A stretch of DNA of 64,000 nt from Undaria pinnatifida (GCA_012845835.1 JABAKD010000009.1:15359462-15423461); one strand, 5' to 3'. Counted from the first letter of the stretch, positions 45,901-58,682 are shown. Notes: generated by a model not told the origin, from the letters alone. Made by a program: numbers and translations.

Positions 45901-48900
45901 TAGAAGCGCGATAATCTAGAGGTGCCTCCGGTATGTTGTGGTTCGCGAAGATTTGGACAAGGTCAGCTAACCACGGCGTTCAGGCGATTAGTGGGCACAT
46001 GTTCGCGAATGGCACCACCTCACGTGGTAATTATCATGCCGGTGTCTTTTCCGTTGGGGATAAGACGATCAAACGAGGCGAGGCGCATACACCTTTGAGT
46101 CGTCATCTCTGTACGTTCACGAGGGTTTCGAGTTCGGGCCAGCCAAAGCAAACGAATGCCCAACGTATTGCTCCGTGACTGCATTGTGTTTTGCTATGTG
46201 TTTTTACTATTCCCAGAATGGAAGAACTAAGCGAGAAGCTGTGCGCGCATTCGCTGAAGCTGAGCTGTCTGGAAGGGCTGTGGCGCGAGCCGGATGGAAT
46301 ATTTAAGGACAAGAAAGCGACGGAAGAAATCAAGGGCGTGGACAGCGATGTCATGACTGCCGTTTCCGATGCTTCAGCCCGTCGGTAAGCGCAAATCGCC
46401 ACCACCCCGTGGCAAAGGTATGCCACCATTGTACATAGCCCGCGGTTCTCTGGAATCACGCCATTTTCGACGAATCAAAACACTCGAAACGCGTCGCTCG
46501 CGTTTGCTGCTACACGCGATGATTGGTTTTATGAACGACGTGATGTTTGCAGGCCTGGTTCGGCCTTTGCTCTACGTTACGAATGCAGCAAACGTACGTG
46601 GTGCGGAGATGTGCGCATGCTGTTCGAAACTGTCCGCAGAAAAGCGATTTTTAGCCCCACCTTTGTCAGTCGTTTGTTAGCGCACCGATGCATATTTTGT
46701 GTTTCCCGCAACAGCGAGGATTCGATAGGCGGGTCTATTTTTGTGGAACATAGCGGGAATCCTGGCACGAACTTCCCGAGAGAAACAAAGGCAACAAACA
46801 AGTATCCGCACGCGACGCGTTAACACAGCCAAACAAGTCCGCAACCATGCTCATGCCCCACTCGGTGCACGTCGTCTCACCGCCATCATCGTGTCTGCAG
46901 CCGCCCAGAGCCACAAACCCAACAGCAGCAGCAACAACAACGGCAGGTGCGGGTCGATGCAGGGGAGGGCTATGTCCCGTCCTTAACCACACCAATCCGC
47001 TCTGGGCTAAGCGGGTTCTTGAAACGCCTAGGGTCTACTTCGACGTCGTCTAGCCAGGGAGAGGTAAGAACACCAAAGCAAATATAGATCTAGTCGACGT
47101 TAGCAGACAACACCGAAGAGAAAAATCGACTGTTCGTGTGGGACACGTGTTGCTCAAATAATCTCAGTTTGTCTCTTTTGCATCGAGCGGCAACTTTGAT
47201 ATTCCTGTTAGTTAGCGCGCGCTGTTCTTGTGACGGGACGGTACTCTCTGTGCCGGTGGCCTTCAACTCGGCTCATTTATGGTTCTTAGTACGTACGGAA
47301 AGGCTGCGATGGATACCCGACGTGCCAGCTCTTCCCACAACACCCGATGGGCGTGAAGTCTAGGCTATTCCATTAATATATCGTCGTCGAAATGCCCGAC
47401 TCGCGGGGAAAGTAAAGTGTGAGGTACCTCACTGCAGCTATTTCTCGCGACGGACCACTTCTGTATATCTTGCCGACGTCACCGCTGCCAACGCCACGCG
47501 CGGCATCCACCCGAGAACTACTCACGCACCTCGCTAAGGATTTTGCCTGCCAACGCATCAGGTTGGAGTAAAAGCTGGGAACAAGAACGGCGCCGAGATG
47601 GGAACAAGGCGCCAATCAAGCGCAGCAGCAGCAGAACCCAACAACCCTCCGCCGCCTCAAGGTGCGCGGAAGCAAAGCGTGGGGCTCGAAGTGGCAGGAG
47701 GCGTTTTAAAGGCCGTGTCTGAATCGCCGTCGGTCGTCCAAGGGCGCTTGGTCAAGGACAAAAAAGATGTCTCGCGTGGCGATGGGTTATCCGACGAGAA
47801 TATCGAGGAAAGCAAAAAGCCGGATAACCAGGCCTTTAACACGAACGCCAGGGCGATCCACCGCCGCCAAAGAAGAGGTGATATCAGCCAAAGAAGTGGT
47901 GATATCAGCAGCTCAGTCGAACACATCGACAGGGCCGCTCATGAGAGCACCAGCTCTGCCAATAGCAGAAGCAGTCGCGAGCGTACATCACCAGACGATT
48001 ATGCACCGCTCCATGAGGGGCGTGCTGAACAGACACTCTCGGTAGGTGGTGACAGGCAGCCTTCGCGTGGTGTTGGCACCACGCTCCTCGCTTCTGATGA
48101 GGAGGGCCCGCATACCAGTGGTAACGCGGAAGGGGCGCCAGACGCGGAAACCGAGGGAGTCACCAAGCATGAGAGAAAGGACACACAAGACGCAGCGATG
48201 TCACCAGACACATCAATTCAAAGCCAACGCGAGGGTGACGAGATCGCCGACGGAGTTTCGCGCGTAGGGACAACGGCGGACCACTCGGCGAGTGAACCCC
48301 TCGGCGCAATGCCAACCGCGATGGAGGGAAAAAGCGCACAGGAGGGTGGGCAGATCGTTCGACAAGCAACAGACCTTGAAACGTCCGGGAGCGTAGAGGG
48401 AAGCGAACACAGCAGGTGGAGCCTTCCCAGCGCGGGTGGCATCGGCGGCCTCGGTGGTGTGCGCGAAGAGCGCGCGGTTTGGGCAGGACTACTTGACGCA
48501 GAGGACAGCATGGGAAGCGCCGAGCAGGCGCCAAGCTCGGGAACGGGGGAGCGGGGGGGCGACGGCAAGTCTTCTCGATCACGCGTGGAGAGCTACGACC
48601 TGCAGCAAGAAGAGGTGAGCCCCGAGGTCCGACTATCTGATTTGTGTTTGCAGTGGCGCATCCAAGAGCGAGTCTGGTACAATGGACAGGCCGTACGAGC
48701 TGGGCGTCTACAGATGTGTTGCGGTGGACCAGTTAGCTCCAGCCTATTCTAGCTCCTCCCAGAAGTCGTTGTACACACTTCCGTCTCATCATCGGTGACA
48801 TATGCGCCGAATAACGTGGAACATCGCTGAACGCGTTCCGACGAGGGTCAGACTGTGCTCGACGGAAACGTTCCGCCAACGCCTGCAAACGTGTGGCGCA

Positions 48901-50469
48901 AAACCCACATAGACGTGTTGGCTTTTAACGTGACGATATTTTTTTCACGTGGTATGTCCTAGTGAGGCCGCACCGGAAGGCTCTCCGACTAATTTTCACC
49001 GCTTTAGAGTATCCGGCGTCCCCGGTGGTGCAGTTGGTGAACCTCATGCCTATTAAGGTCAAAATCCCGGGTTCGAGCCCCCCCAAGTGCATAATCTTTC
49101 TCGTAGGGACTTTCTTGCGTAAACATTGACTAGTGGAAAAGCATGAGTTTGGAAAGTTTGATGAAAAATCGACGAGCAGTGGGAATACTGAACCGTTTGC
49201 TCGATAAAAATGAAGGCATGTACCGGGAGGGCAAGCGAAGGCACCTGTGACCACGGTTTGTGCAGAAGATTGCTGAGGGTAAAGCCTCCTACGAGTTTCG
49301 CCGGAATATGTGAAGTTTATGGTAAGAGAAAGAAAAGGAAAAAGCATCGCGAGCGGTGCAGACGTCAAGATCTACCAAGCACATGCGAAAAACATATCAA
49401 ACGTCGTTTCGTATACCCGTTGAGCAGAAACCATCGACCTCTCGAATCGTAAATCTGTCAGGTCGTCGAGAATGATCACCATCGAACGAACTCCCCTTTC
49501 GTTTTGTATCCACCTCTGATTGCACAGGGAGACAACTACATGGTTCCATTTTCCCCGGCCAGAGATTCCGTTGAGGACGATCAGCTCAACGCTGCTTCCC
49601 CTGGCGTCACGGTCAGCACGCCCAAGGAACCCGGTGGGGGCAGCCGACAAACAACTTCAGACGACGGCAAGCCGGGAGTTGTCGCTTCTTCGGCAGCAAC
49701 AAACACGGCAGCAGATGTTGAAGTCGATGCAGCTGCAACCACAAAGATCCCCCCGGTGGCTGCTATTTCGTCCCCACCGGAACTCAAAGACATCGGCGGT
49801 TGCGCGCTTAGCACCGTGCGGTCGTTCTGCTTCTCAGACGACGATGACGACGATGACGGCGATTTTATTACGGAAAAAGCTGCCAAACCCGAGCGGTTGT
49901 CGACTCCGTTTACCGCATCAACCCAGCAGGGCGACGGGCTCGAGGGCAGCGACGACGGAAGCGTGCACGGAGGCGGGGGCGGGGGCGGGGGCGGGCGGCG
50001 GAGCGGTAGTGACAGCAGCTGGGACGGCACCGACGCCGTCGAAAGCGGTGGAGGCGATGGAAAACCACATCACACAGACGACAGCAGCGACTCCACCCAC
50101 ACCGGCAGCGACGATGGTGGGGAGCGGCCTGCGGAACGTCAGCTTGCGGAACGCCGCCAAAGTAGCGGAGCACTACCGAACGCCGCAGGCGTTGATGGCG
50201 CGAAGCTCCCCGAGGGTGACCGTTCAAGCCTAGCCGAAGGAGAAGGATTGGCTCCTACTAGTGCCACCCCTGCTGCTGAAACGTGGGCTCGCCCGGACTT
50301 TGGTTTTTCGTCTGATGACGACCTAAATCTCGATCTGTCATCATCGGCGGTATCCTCTTCTAGGCAAGCCGAAGTGAAGGGGGAGGACGAGCAAACGCCC
50401 CCACCTTCCTCGTCTCCGTTGTTGCAAGAAAGCTATGACGGGTTTGATTCCAGCAGTGTTGCGTCTTGA
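39917..50469 (+). CDS. Large coiled-coil protein of unknown family, 13 exons, about 1,295 aa
   Basis: Exons: 39,917-40,345; 41,640-41,812; 42,146-42,380 (or 42,374); 42,767-42,910; 43,648-43,758; 44,086-44,158; 44,431-44,594; 44,957-45,019; 45,658-45,827; 46,217-46,384; 46,901-47,063; 47,562-48,614; 49,528-50,469. All introns are GT-AG and all phases agree. The start is ATG 39,917 or 39,938 (MGSGWEQHIARL). Exon 1 has a Ser/Pro/Gly-rich segment, then helix begins (RIDGLEDRVKLEVQTVVRRD). Exons 2-10 are a broken coiled coil (VDHRVSIAERAVEHLRHSVE, MEELSEKLCAHSLKLSCLEG). Exon 7 carries an internal duplication of ALQKQLADGLS. Exon 11 has a Gln run. Exons 12-13 are long, acidic and disordered, with a seven-Asp run, a Gly run and Ser/Asp motifs, ending SSSVAS. 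I recognise no named family. Exon 10-11 placement and the exon 3 donor are the least certain. Confidence 0.75.
41085..41400 (+). repeat. Interspersed repeat, second copy of 34,985-35,320
   Basis: ggtcactcgcgcgagtaac, then ctcgtgcgagtggctcaaa, then gtaccccccctaccgtagcc. It lies in intron 1 of the coiled-coil gene. The palindromic core actcgcgcgagt is intact here and mutated in the other copy. Confidence 0.65.
44445..44540 (+). repeat. Internal exon duplication in coiled-coil gene
   Basis: Two adjacent units encode SALQKQLADGLSGM and SALQQQLADGLSRI. At DNA level gcgttgcagaagcagctagc and gcgttgcagcagcagctcgc are 45 bases apart. This is a tandem duplication of about two heptads that keeps the coiled-coil register almost intact. 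Confidence 0.85.
49019..49330 (+). repeat. tRNA-derived SINE with intact A and B boxes
   Basis: A-box-like ggtggtgcagttggtgaac (about 49,024-49,042) and B-box gggttcgagcccc (49,069-49,081) at tRNA spacing, then a body of about 230 bases shared with 15,780-16,420. The stems do not form a normal cloverleaf, so this is a SINE and not a working tRNA gene. It lies in the last intron of the coiled-coil gene. Confidence 0.75.
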
Positions 50470-51491
50470 TAACGCTACTGGTAATTTTTTTTGCTCGGTG
50501 TGCGGGGTTTTTTAAGTCTTCGTTGAAAGAGAGACAAGGCGGAAAGCCGTTACATAGTGATCGCTTGGTGTGTCGGTACTGTAGTACAAGCTTTGTTAAG
50601 CCGTTCCTTTGTTTTGTTGCTCGGCTTGCGAGTCTGTTCAAGTGTCCGTGGGAGGAGAGGTTTAGCGGGAGGCATTGGTGTAGTGGTCGTTTGGTTGGCA
50701 TATCCGTGCTGCAATGTGAATTTCGTCAGGTGATTTTGCGTGTGAAACGGGTAGTTCGGGCTGAACGGGTGCGCCTGTTACATATTAGATGTGCTATTAT
50801 GCGTTTGGTGGTCTGGAGGATACCGGGGAGGCAAACTTCCTCTTTGAAACGAATGGACCTCGGGACCACGCCAAGGAACGTACGACTCCTAAGAGAACGT
50901 GTTGCCAGGGCCACGAAAAGTTGTTGACTTTCGAGCTTTGTCAACCTTAGTTAGGTCGCAGTAGCGATCGTCCAATATATTAGGGACCCCCGTGAACAAG
51001 CAGGTGTTTTTTATGAACAAAATTTCAAGGGTTGCGTTAATAGCTACTACACCAAACTGAACGAGCAATCGCAGCACGGTTTCCAGAACAACGGTGGCCG
51101 TGCCAAGTAAGGGCAGTTTTTTTATAAACCAATGCCAATCGTCCGCCGGATGAACTTCGTCAATTAAGTTGCGATAATTTATTCTGCAGTCCATCGGCAA
51201 CAGCTCCGCCGCCCCACCGCTTCCAATCGTTGCTCTTCGCGGCCGCTTCTATGCTTAAACTCACCCGATGGTTCGAAGGTGTACACTCGATCGCGACACA
51301 CGTGTCGAAATCTCGGGCAACCCGCCAAACACTATTTGTTCCCCAGTGCCAACTTGGGTCTCTGAAAAACTAAAAACAATATGCTCGCTGCACACGTTGA
51401 ACAACTTGTCTTCTCCCGTCAAATCCAAGCCGCGATCACGCGAGGACGCCATTTACGCTGAGTGCTGCACGGAGCTCGAGAAAAAAAGCGC
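50470..51491. other. Convergent 3' regions of the coiled-coil and DYNLT2B genes
   Basis: Between the plus-strand stop at 50,467-50,469 and the minus-strand stop at 51,492-51,494. A T run follows the first stop. Minus frames at 50,889-51,200 and 51,261-51,452 have natural-looking composition (the first with a hydrophobic stretch near 51,020-51,100), but neither is recognised and both may be 3' UTR. Confidence 0.45.
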
Positions 51492-52224
51492 CTAGCAAAG
51501 ATAGACCGCATAAGCTGTCGCCACGCAAAAAATGCTGTCCTGCTCGACAGCGCACAATGGTGACGGGGTAAAGAACGCGGTTTTGGGCGAACGCGCGAAG
51601 ACATGTGCATGTACCTGTTGCGCATTTACATCTTACCCATGAGAGAAGTTCGTTTACAAACATGTGTTTCGCCTTGAAGCTCGGAAGCGAAGCCACCCAG
51701 AAAGCGGCAAAACAATGAACGCCAGCCACACGCGCGAGTCCGGACCCAAACAAATCATATTCGGGGGGACCGACGAACCGACACCGTAACTCTGCGCTCT
51801 CGTAGGTTTGTCGCCCGATGTAGCTGCACCGCACATTTTGGAACGGGACGTGGTACAGCAACAAAAAGGACTGCGGACTCCCGACGACGGATTATCTTGA
51901 AACAACGTGGGCAAGGCTCAGACATACATATACTTAAGCCGGCCATCGCAAGCGCCAGGGCCGTACGTTTTCATTCAACGTTGACAGGCTTCTGACGGCG
52001 TCCACACAGGGAAAAAGGAAATGCCGGGTAATGCCGTACACTCCCCCGCCGGTTTAAAGCTTGCTTCTCATTAAGACAGGGCATTCTCACGTTGATGTAC
52101 GTCTCGCTAGCGACGTTGTCGGTTTCGGAGTCCCAAAAGCAGCGACTACCCATGCGCACGCCCTCCCCTCGCTGCTCGCCTATCACCACCTGCACCACGT
52201 ACTTATATCTCGCGAGGTTCATCT
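51492..52224 (-). CDS. DYNLT2B: Tctex1-type dynein light chain, DYNLT2B/TCTEX1D2-like (3' part)
   Basis: Two exons are clear. 52,224-52,091 encodes MNLARYKYVVQVVIGEQRGE, then GVRMGSRCFWDSETDN and VASETYIN. 51,539-51,492 encodes DSIFCVATAYAVYLC and the stop. The join (donor gtgaga, acceptor gagcag) is phase 0 and restores the family's end, normally N-D-S-L-F-C-V followed by a short aromatic strand. VVQVVIGEQRGEGV and SRCFWD are distinctive for the TCTEX1D2 branch, a subunit of dynein-2 (retrograde intraflagellar transport), also reported with inner-arm dynein. The first visible exon starts in phase 1, so an upstream exon with the N-terminal helices exists; I did not find it in 52,225-53,300. 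The product implies a flagellated life stage. Confidence 0.88.
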
Positions 52225-53300
52225 CTGCACCGGCCGACGTTGAAAGGGCACGACGAAAGGCAGCATACACAGAAGGATTGCGCTCTGTTGAGTTGAAACG
52301 ACACGTTCATGGTGTAAACAACATTGGCATGGGGTGGGTGTATATATATGTGCTCTCGTCAGCCGCTCTTAGGCTGGGAGCTAGGAGAATGACTACAGTA
52401 CACATCAGTGCTCATAGTGAAGTATGGGTTAAGGTATCTTTATTGCGTTGACCCAGGCAGAGGTAGACAAATAACGCAAAATGGGGAAAGGCGGTATGAG
52501 CAGCGCCGCTCACCAACCGCAGTCGCAGACCCAATAAACTCCTCGTGACATTTAAATCTCCTTGTATTTGTACAGACTCCGCGATACTTTGGCATGCAGC
52601 TGCCGGGTTCTGCCGGGTTCTGCTGGGCTTTTAGGCTCGAAAAGCGGCATAGAGCACCTAGTGCCTGTTAAAGATAAACCGGAGAGTGGGCACGCGCGCT
52701 TCCGTTTTTATATAGGCCAGGCAAAGAAAATGTCCATTAAAGTCGGAGTCCTCAGCTGCCACGGCGTATCGTTAGAGCCCGCTATGTTTGGCCAAGCATT
52801 CTCGTTTTTACTGATATCAACCCAAAACAACGGGAATGTGTAGGGAGTTTGCTGGAGACTTTGTTTGTGTCGGCTGCCTGTACTGCCAGTTGCGCGATGC
52901 AAAAAACGGCAAACATAAAATGCCTCATTTTGGTGTCGACGGCAGTGGCGGTGGTATAGGCGACGCTGCTTGCTGGTGTTGCGGCACCGGCGGTGGTGTA
53001 GACGGGCAGATGAAAAAAATTCCCCCCTCCCCAGCCAGCTCGGGTAGCGTGAACGCCCTCCACGAGCGGGTCCACGTCACATATATATATATATATCACG
53101 GGCGTTGAGGGCCGCGGCGGACGGGAGCTTGCCCTAAAATTCAGACGACGAGTGGCTGCCTACGCGATCAAATTACAAGCAACCTGTGGCTTAGGGGGCG
53201 CCTTGCTGTCGCGGCAAACGCGGCAGTAGCCCGGCGTTAGAAACGGTAGCATCGATACAACGGTGACAAGTGACCTGCATTCAATTACGTGGTGGAACGA
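52225..53300. other. Expected location of missing DYNLT2B 5' exon(s); nothing confirmed
   Basis: I looked on minus for the N-terminal helix pattern (cs.L...Is..Ik..l) and found none with good splice sites. An (AT)n run is at 53,080-53,096. A minus ORF starting MRHFMFAVFCIAQLAVQA (around 52,940) looks signal-like but is short and unplaced. Confidence 0.35.
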
Positions 53301-53699
53301 TTTAGCGCGTCATTGGCCCAGAAGTACGCTTCAGCCCACAGACATGTAGTTGCAGGCGTCTGGACGTCGGGAAAAGGGTTCGTCGGGAACAAGGTGAGAA
53401 GCCTCGAGACAGGGGGCCAGGGCGGTTTCCTAGACGATGGCTAGTTCCTTCTCCACAACACCATTCGACTGCGTTGTGTCCGATGTCGCGAAGCATTGCT
53501 GGATGTTTCTGTCCGATGCCGTGGAATCTTGCCGGGTGCCGCGCTCCTCGCGTAAGTGCTTGAAGGTTCCGCTGCTGGACTCGAGCCCACCGCCAGGTCA
53601 AACGCACTCGACAACCAATGGCTTTGTGCTGTCGCAAAAATTGCCGATGAATCGCCGAAATGTTGTACAAGCGTCAGACTCACGCTTTGGAATATACCC

Positions 53700-54800
53700 C
53701 CAGCTGAAGTGCTGCGGGATTGGTTTGCCACAAGATGGGCTGCAAATCCGAGTACGACGTGACGTAGGATCCCGTGCTCTGCTTAGGTGCTGCGAACTCC
53801 CCCGCATTCACTTCGAGAAAATCATTCGGAGTCGGTTTGCCGAAGTACGAACTGTCAAAATCGGGGGCGTCAGCGTGGTTTGTTCACCGGCATTCAGGGT
53901 TGCGTGGGCAACGCTATACTGGAGGGAGTGGGGGCAGCCGCCGGGTAAATTCATGGAACAAGGATGGTTGTGGTGGTGATCGCATAAGAAGGGGTACTCA
54001 TGGTGCATCTAGCCAGGGGTCACAGTTCACCGCCATCACCACGACCACCCTTGATCCACGAGTTGACCCAGTGACTGCCGCCGTTTCATTCAATAGCGAT
54101 ACCAACGCAACGCTGAGCGCTGGGGAACAACCATGCTGGCGCCCCGTGGTCATGGCAATTGTAGTTCGGCAAACCGGTCTTGAAGGATTTTCTCGAATTC
54201 GATGGGGTAGGGACCCCTAAGCAGAGCACGGACTTTTGTGTCATAGTCGGCTTGGCGGTCTATATTTCGGCAAACAGACCCCTCACTTAATCGAGACGTA
54301 GTTTCTAAAGCAGAAATTCGACGCTGGGACAACGTTGCGGTGATTCCTCGCCCATATTATAGACAGCACAACGCCATCGGTTGTCGAATACGTCCGGTCT
54401 TACGGGGGGGGCAACTTTCACGACGAAACATTCAAGGAGCTACTCGGCTCAGGGAACTTCATGTTTCGGCAAACCGATCCACGAAATGCTGTATTTTGCT
54501 TAGGCGCCGCCACCTACCCCGGAAGGAGAACGGGGGAATTCTTCAGTATCGGTTTGCCGAATTACAAAGTAACAGGCTGAGTGGGCGTCAGCGTGCTTTG
54601 TTCGTCGGCGTTCAGGATCTCGGCGGTCCAACCGTCGAAGGAAACGGCTGCAGCCACCGTGACTCTGAGCACCGTCGAACAAAACACGCCGGCGTCCCCC
54701 GGCTTCGTAAATCGTATTTCGGCAAACCGGAAAGTTCATAGGATTTCCTCAAGCTCGTTGCAGGGGGCAGTTGCGGCGCCGGGGCAGAACCGGCATCCGT
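53700..54800. repeat. Second fold-back repeat family with repeated TTCGGCAAACCG motif
   Basis: The motif ttcggcaaaccg or its complement occurs at about 53,835, 54,167, 54,267, 54,462, 54,553 and 54,716, alternating in orientation. Around it, cttcgagaaaatcattcgg (53,815) is the near-complement of ccttgaaggattttctcgaa-like sequence at 54,180. The block cgtcagcgtgStttgttc is repeated directly at 53,868 and 54,586. The region is thus several inverted and direct copies of a unit of about 350 bp. No protein family is recognised. Confidence 0.6.
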
Positions 54801-57100
54801 GATATACTCCTGGGTGAGACGGCGGACGATTTGGCGACAACGTCGGAGCATAATTTTAATCTTGCGAATGCCAAGGCACGAAAACACGTTCCCAACATGA
54901 TAGACGCGACCAATTCATATCAAAGGGTCTTCCCCCTTGTACACTCGCAGAGCCTCGACTTTTTTCCAGTCAGGTATGTTGTTGAGCAGTCCCTCTGGGC
55001 TCAAACCGTTCCTCGACAACCTTCCAGCCACTACTTGATAACCCTATCTGGAAAATCTTGTTCGCGAGTGGGGCGAAAAATCTTCCTGTTGCCTTGACCT
55101 TGTGAAGCTTAGAGAGTGTTCCCATTGCACAGGCAGAAGTGGGGTGGTGAGTCACCAGCACGTAGATAAATGTACCATGTACATATCATCGCTCCCTGCC
55201 GAGTTGCACACGAGGAGAAAAGAAGTGCATTTGGCAGGAGAAGTAGCGGCTAAATAGATCGAAATTTATTCCGCTATCCCGATATCCTGCTACCATGTAG
55301 CCAAGCGATCATTGGAAACCCCCTTCTATAACCAATCATCGTCATGTCCGTATTGTGCCTAGGCACACAACACTTTCACCAGAAAGGTCCAAGCGTGTGT
55401 CGCCTCGTCGATTTCACGCACGGAGTGACGTCATCGCAGTTCGCTGGGCATCACCCGTTCGGCACCGACGAGGATTGGAACAGCCCGCAGTGCAACGGCT
55501 TCGCACCAACTGAACACAGAGAAGTGAGACAAAAATCTTCTTCGGCTACATCGGATACTGTGGTTCTTCTCAGTAGAAGTCAGAGATATTCTGTCTCATG
55601 GCCGATAGCGAACAAGCCGATGAGGCGCTGGTGATCTTGCCCGGAGTTTCTTGTTGCGGGCATTTTCGCTCGCTCCTTGGAGCTCCGCCAGTTGCACGGA
55701 TGGCTCCGTCGTTTTTATGAATTGGGTCTGTCACTTCAGGTTGGGTGGCAATCTTAGCAGAATGTGCAGTCATCAGTCGCGTGAGGATGCTCCCCGGCCT
55801 TGCGCATCAGCCGATCTCGGGCTTCAGCGATCTGTTAACGTTCCCGATCGTTACCGCCACCGTCAGGAGGGGCTTGCGCCTCGGAGTATCCTACCTTCGT
55901 TCCCCTTGCCGCCTCGGTAAGGTATGCTGCGAAGCATGCCCAGGCAGGGTTGTAGCGAGTGGGGGGGGTCTTTTTGGCGGGTGTAAGGCCGGACTCACCC
56001 TCAAGAAGTGGTACCTTCTTGCTGCTGCGTGTGGCCACGAAGCTTAGGCGTGGCGGTAGAGTTGGGTCGTACGTGGTGCGTTAGGCATGGTTACCTACGA
56101 TTCGCGCGTCTTTTAAGGCAGCAGCGGCGGAGCAGCAATGCTTAATCAGGATGCTCGTGCGCGGAGGCAGGCGCCACCACGAGCCACCCTACGGCGCAGT
56201 CTCGGTTTGCGTGGAGGGAACTGCGCCGGCAGGAGGCTGGATTCGACGATGAAGGAGGAGGGCGACTGGCCGTCGACGGGCGGGGAAGAGACGGATTGAA
56301 CTCTCCCTGAACGAGATTTTTTGTTTTTCAGATCAGCACCGCAAGCTGCGTGGAGCATTTTGTTTTTTTTAGGACGGGAGAGAAGGGGAACATATTGGAA
56401 TTGAGTGTGGACGAGAGCAGGTGCGAAGGAGCGGGCCGAGTGAGCTAAGGCGATGAGGCGGCCACGGAGAACCACAGCAGGAGGATGGCACACGCAGATC
56501 CACGACCCGCACGCACATCATCATCATAAGAGCAGCGATCGTCTTTTTTCAGGGTTATTTTTACGAGGCAGTAGTACAACATGTTACTTACGTCGCTGAT
56601 TTTTGTAGAGTTTGTAGAAGAGTTGTATACCCTTCATGTGGGGAACGACCCGCCGCAAATTTCAATTTTCAGGCACGAGCGTCGTAGCTGCGCTGCAACC
56701 TGTCAAATAACTCGGGAAGGAGGGGCGATCATTGATATTTGTTTTGTGGCTTTTGGTTCGATTGCTCTTGCTTCACTGCATGCCCGCGGGTCGTCACTCT
56801 GACAGCACTCCAGACAGCAGGCGCGTTCGTCTATACTCACGATTACCGTGCGGTTCGTACGGTGCAGGCAGCCCAACCGCTGTAGTTTGTACCGCGAGTC
56901 GGTTAGTTGTGGGAACGGGGGTACTCTATGCTGTAGTTGAGTGGATACCCGCGGCCATGTGAGTTCAGTTTGCACATTGGACCTCTTCACTTGTGCGCCT
57001 TCTTCCGTATCGTGCGTTTTTAGGCGGGAAAGCGTAGTATTTCCCGGACGAATTTTTTATTTCATTTGGTTTTTCGGATCTTCCTAGGGCTCCAGCACCT
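54800..57100. other. No gene recognised
   Basis: About 2.3 kb of mixed sequence. Frames on both strands are short. None shows domain resemblance or convincing paired splice sites. Confidence 0.35.
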
Positions 57101-57109
57101 TTGTGTGAC

Positions 57110-57595
57110 CACGGACTCTAGATTTTTTACAAGAGTTAATGAGAGAAAACAACAACAACAACCGAGAGCGATCCTAACCTCCACGATCTACCCAATGGTG
57201 AGATACGAACGCTCAAATCTCGGTAGCGTGGTATATACTCCACGTTATGGAAAGATAGACACGCGCCGGAAGTCTCAACTCAAAAAACACGTTAATGATG
57301 AAGGAACTCGCGATGGTGGGGGGGTTCTACCTCGTTAGGAAGAGGCAGATGAGTCCATCGTGGATAGACATGCTCTGCAATACGAATATCCATAGCCGCA
57401 CACTGGCAAACACCTACCAGCATGTGTAACTCCCTGCATCAAATGGAATAAATCAGTGCCGCGCTACCCTACGGGTAAAACTAAGAGGGCTCAGCGCCAC
57501 AAGTAAGTAGTACCTGGAGCCTGTCCTATAACCACAGACTTGAGTGTGCGCGTTTATGTGAGAATAACAACAACAACAACAACAACAACATAGGG
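57110..57595 (+). repeat. Two diverged (AAC)n-tailed repeats
   Basis: 57,110-57,165 (gaccacggactctag ... gttaatgagagaaaacaacaac) and 57,508-57,595 (acctggagcctgtcctata ... cacagacttgagtgtgcg ... ataacaacaacaac) match the 13,941-14,030 family with more change than the pair at 13.9 and 30.1 kb. Confidence 0.7.
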
Positions 57596-58682
57596 TTAGG
57601 ATTGGGCGGGCGCCCATATCATGCGTACAGGATATATCCTAGTCGTTGACCCAATTGATGACGTTTCTCAAATGAATGCGGGGAACAGACCGCGTTTGGG
57701 GAGTTGTAGTAGCCTATCATAACACCTGATCAAGACGACAGGAGAAGGGCCTACGTTACCCATGTTTCCCCATAATGATGGGTACGAGTTCGTATACATT
57801 ATGTGGAGCTATCCCTACTCCATTTCAAGATAGTCGACATTGCGCAAACAAGCGAATCCCAGTTGGCTGTTAAGAAGTGCACCCACCTTTAAGTCCGTTC
57901 TTGATGTCGTCGCAGATCCGCTTCGTCTGGACGTTAGCCTGGTCCATCTGTGAACCAAAATCGGACAGACAGTAGGTCGGCCGACGGATCCCGCGAATAT
58001 ATATCATTTTGCGTGTTTCCATCTACTGCTTTAGGCAATATGTATACCGGGGCACGGGGTACTGCCACGTTGGTGCGTTCATTCTTTGTAAAGCTGCAGG
58101 GGAGCAAACGTTTTAGCTGCCGGCGTGTTCATGTACGAACTGCCGTGGTCTCGCCCCTGACTATATGCCATCGAGGACATCAGCTCATACGGTGGGTGGT
58201 GCAGGTTGTATAAGACACCGGGCGTGTTGTGATAAAGTAACGCTCATTGCAGTGCACTCGTTCAGCTCTCTCTACTGTGTCATTCGAAAGGGCAGCATGG
58301 GAATAGCTTCGAGCGTGTGCTGCCAAAGGTGCCGTGCCGACTGTGCCGACTGGTCGACGCGCCTGCCTGCCGAAAATATCAATGTGTTCGAAGTGCGGAT
58401 CTCACGTGATACGTACATCCCTGCAGCTCCGTGTCGAGTACTCCCTTGATGATCTCTCGCATCGCATTGACGGACGCCCTGGTGTTGTGGGTTGCGTGCA
58501 TAAATTGCGCGAATCGGTGGGGATGCACCATGCACAATCGTCATGTTTATCCACACATTACGAGAAAAAATATTGCAACATATCGTACCGAGAATCATCA
58601 CATCAGGTGCCAACCATCTGCCGTGTACTGAATATCTTCCGAAGTAAATTGCGGTGAGAGAGATAAGTATCTTCTTGGTGTC

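Noticed and set aside
49019-49092. Functional tRNA gene
   Set aside because: A and B boxes are present, but the stems do not pair properly and the sequence continues into a repeated SINE body.
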